Assembly (NCBI GenBank): GCA_946481425.1
Contig: CAMLNT010000045.1
Location: 1-13,986 of the forward strand
Reading direction: 5' to 3'
Origin: an uncultured Brevundimonas sp.
GTDB lineage: Bacteria; Pseudomonadota; Alphaproteobacteria; Caulobacterales; Caulobacteraceae
Length of the DNA: 13,986 bases
Positions 12,997-13,986 of this stretch are shown piece by piece. Every line of letters starts with the position of its first letter. Position 1 is the first letter of the stretch. The notes below the pieces were generated by a model. That model saw only the letters and a list, made by a program, of their open reading frames with translations. It was not told the DNA's origin and did not search any database. The position numbers and the translations under genes are program-made.

Positions 12997-13039
12997 GCCG
13001 CTTGCAGAATCCCTTGCGCATCTGCGAAACGCCCCGGCG

Positions 13040-13986
13040 ATGACCGAGCCTGAAGTCCTGACCCGCGTCGAGAACGGCGTGGGGCGCATCACCCTGAACC
13101 GGCCCAAGGCGCTGCATGCGCTGAACCGGGGCATGTGCGAGATCATGACCGATGCGCTGCTGGCGTGGCGGGACGCCGCAGAGGTGCAGTCGGTCCTCAT
13201 CGACCATACCGGAGAGCGGGGCTTCTGCGCCGGCGGCGATATCCGGATGATCGCCGAGAGCGGGGCGACGGACGCGGTGGAGGCCAAGGCCTTCTTCCTG
13301 ACCGAGTATCGGCTGAACCACCTGATGTTCGAATACCCCAAGCCGATCACCGCGATCGTCGACGGGATCGTGATGGGCGGCGGCGTCGGCATTTCCGAGC
13401 CGGCCAAGGTCCGGGTCGCGACCGAGCGGACGATGTACGCCATGCCCGAGACGGGCATCGGCCTGTTCCCCGATGTAGGCGGCGGCTGGTTCCTGCCCCG
13501 TCTGCCGGGACAGACGGGCGTGTGGCTGGCCCTGACCGGGGCGCGGCTGAAGGCGGCGGATACGGTCGCGTTGGGCATCCATAGCCATTTCGTGCCGAGC
13601 GAGGGCGTGGAGGCGCTGGAGGCGGCGATCGAGGACGAGCCGGGTGATCCGGCGGGCGTGGTCGACCGGCTGGCGCAGGATGCCGGACCGGCGCCGCTGG
13701 CCGCGCACCGGGAGGCCATCGACCGGTGCTTCGCCTTCGATACGGTCGAGGAGATCTTTGCGGCACTGGAAGGCGAGGGGACCGAGTGGGCGCAGGCCCA
13801 GCTGGCGGCGCTGAAGACCAAGTCGCCGCAGTCGCTGAAGGTCTCGCTGCGCCTGATGCGGGGCGGGGCGAAGATGGCGACCTTCGCCGAGGTCATGGCC
13901 ATGGAATACGCCCTGGGCGGCCGGGTGGTGCGGACGCACGACTTCCAGGAGGCCGTCCGCACGGTCAACGTCGACAAGGATAATGA
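13040..13986 (+). CDS. 3-hydroxyisobutyryl-CoA hydrolase, enoyl-CoA hydratase/isomerase family (3' cut by window edge)
   Basis: The frame is open from ATG 13040 to the window end, giving 315 complete codons and no stop; HIBCH proteins are about 350 residues, so only the last few dozen are missing. It hydrolyses 3-hydroxyisobutyryl-CoA in valine breakdown. Family motifs are FCAGGDIRM (62-70), FFLTEYRLN (85-93), YPKPITAIVDGIVMGGGVGI (99-118) and AMPETGIGLFPDVGGGWFLP (134-153), with the catalytic pair Glu137 and Asp145. VRTVNVDKDN at the end is also characteristic. After GGGVGIS, the usual VHG is EPA (120-122), so the oxyanion neighbourhood differs slightly. No clear ribosome binding site precedes the ATG; the 43-base spacing suggests one transcript with the dehydrogenase. 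A plain enoyl-CoA hydratase is less likely because of the LFPDVGG motif. Confidence 0.9.
   Translation, partial: MTEPEVLTRVENGVGRITLNRPKALHALNRGMCEIMTDALLAWRDAAEVQSVLIDHTGERGFCAGGDIRMIAESGATDAVEAKAFFLTEYRLNHLMFEYPKPITAIVDGIVMGGGVGISEPAKVRVATERTMYAMPETGIGLFPDVGGGWFLPRLPGQTGVWLALTGARLKAADTVALGIHSHFVPSEGVEALEAAIEDEPGDPAGVVDRLAQDAGPAPLAAHREAIDRCFAFDTVEEIFAALEGEGTEWAQAQLAALKTKSPQSLKVSLRLMRGGAKMATFAEVMAMEYALGGRVVRTHDFQEAVRTVNVDKDN

Noticed and set aside
11269..13977. Open frame of 902 codons on the minus strand opposite the dehydrogenase and HIBCH genes
   Set aside because: Only its last 162 codons look like a protein. The rest is the Arg/Pro/His-rich shadow of two clear genes on the other strand, a usual effect of GC-rich codon use.
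1..13986. tRNA genes, CRISPR arrays, insertion sequences or prophage remnants
   Set aside because: I saw no repeat-spacer pattern, terminal inverted repeats with a transposase, tRNA-like cloverleaf or shift in base composition.

Overview
The window is a dense, GC-rich bacterial chromosomal segment carrying fifteen genes, two of them cut by the window ends. The gene set (lipA followed by a COQ10-like gene, motB without an adjacent motA, bacterial leucyl/arginyl-tRNA-protein transferase, an Asp-type hemB, and isobutyryl-CoA dehydrogenase plus 3-hydroxyisobutyryl-CoA hydrolase) and the codon usage suggest an alphaproteobacterium, most likely Caulobacteraceae such as Brevundimonas. That placement is an inference from gene content and resemblance, not a computed result. 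I see no insertion sequence, phage gene, CRISPR array, tRNA or rRNA, and no gap longer than about 100 bases, so this looks like core chromosome rather than an acquired island.

Layout. 1-747 (+): 3' end of lipA and a COQ10/RatA-like START-domain gene, 4 bases apart. 754-4411 (-): a compact four-gene unit read leftward: flavin reductase, a beta-hydroxyacid dehydrogenase, an exported beta-lactamase-fold serine hydrolase and an exported MetX-fold alpha/beta hydrolase. The first three are separated by 1 base or overlap by 1 base. 4412-4508 is a divergent control region. 4509-6186 (+): motB and the aminoacyl-tRNA-protein transferase gene bpt. 6183-8453 (-): a large membrane protein with a C-terminal spermidine-synthase-like domain. 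8518-9009 (+): a standalone CinA C-terminal (PncC-type) amidase. 9006-11757 (-): a small membrane protein, hemB, a VOC/PhnB-like protein and a beta-carbonic anhydrase. 11758-11856 is a second divergent control region. 11857-end (+): acyl-CoA dehydrogenase and 3-hydroxyisobutyryl-CoA hydrolase, two successive steps of valine breakdown; the second gene is open at the right edge.

How the genes fit together. The lipA pair links lipoylation of the 2-oxoacid dehydrogenases with the quinone pool. The right-hand pair is valine catabolism. The hemB unit is haem synthesis, with a membrane protein upstream whose stop overlaps the hemB start. The 754-4411 unit is the least explained part: two cytoplasmic redox enzymes co-transcribed with two enzymes that carry signal peptides.

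I found no clearly new biological system. The observations most worth a second look are the mixed redox/exported hydrolase operon, a MotB whose peptidoglycan-binding Asp is replaced by Ser, two convergent gene pairs that share the same CTAG as both stop codons, and short perfect inverted repeats lying directly at the translation starts of several divergently transcribed genes.
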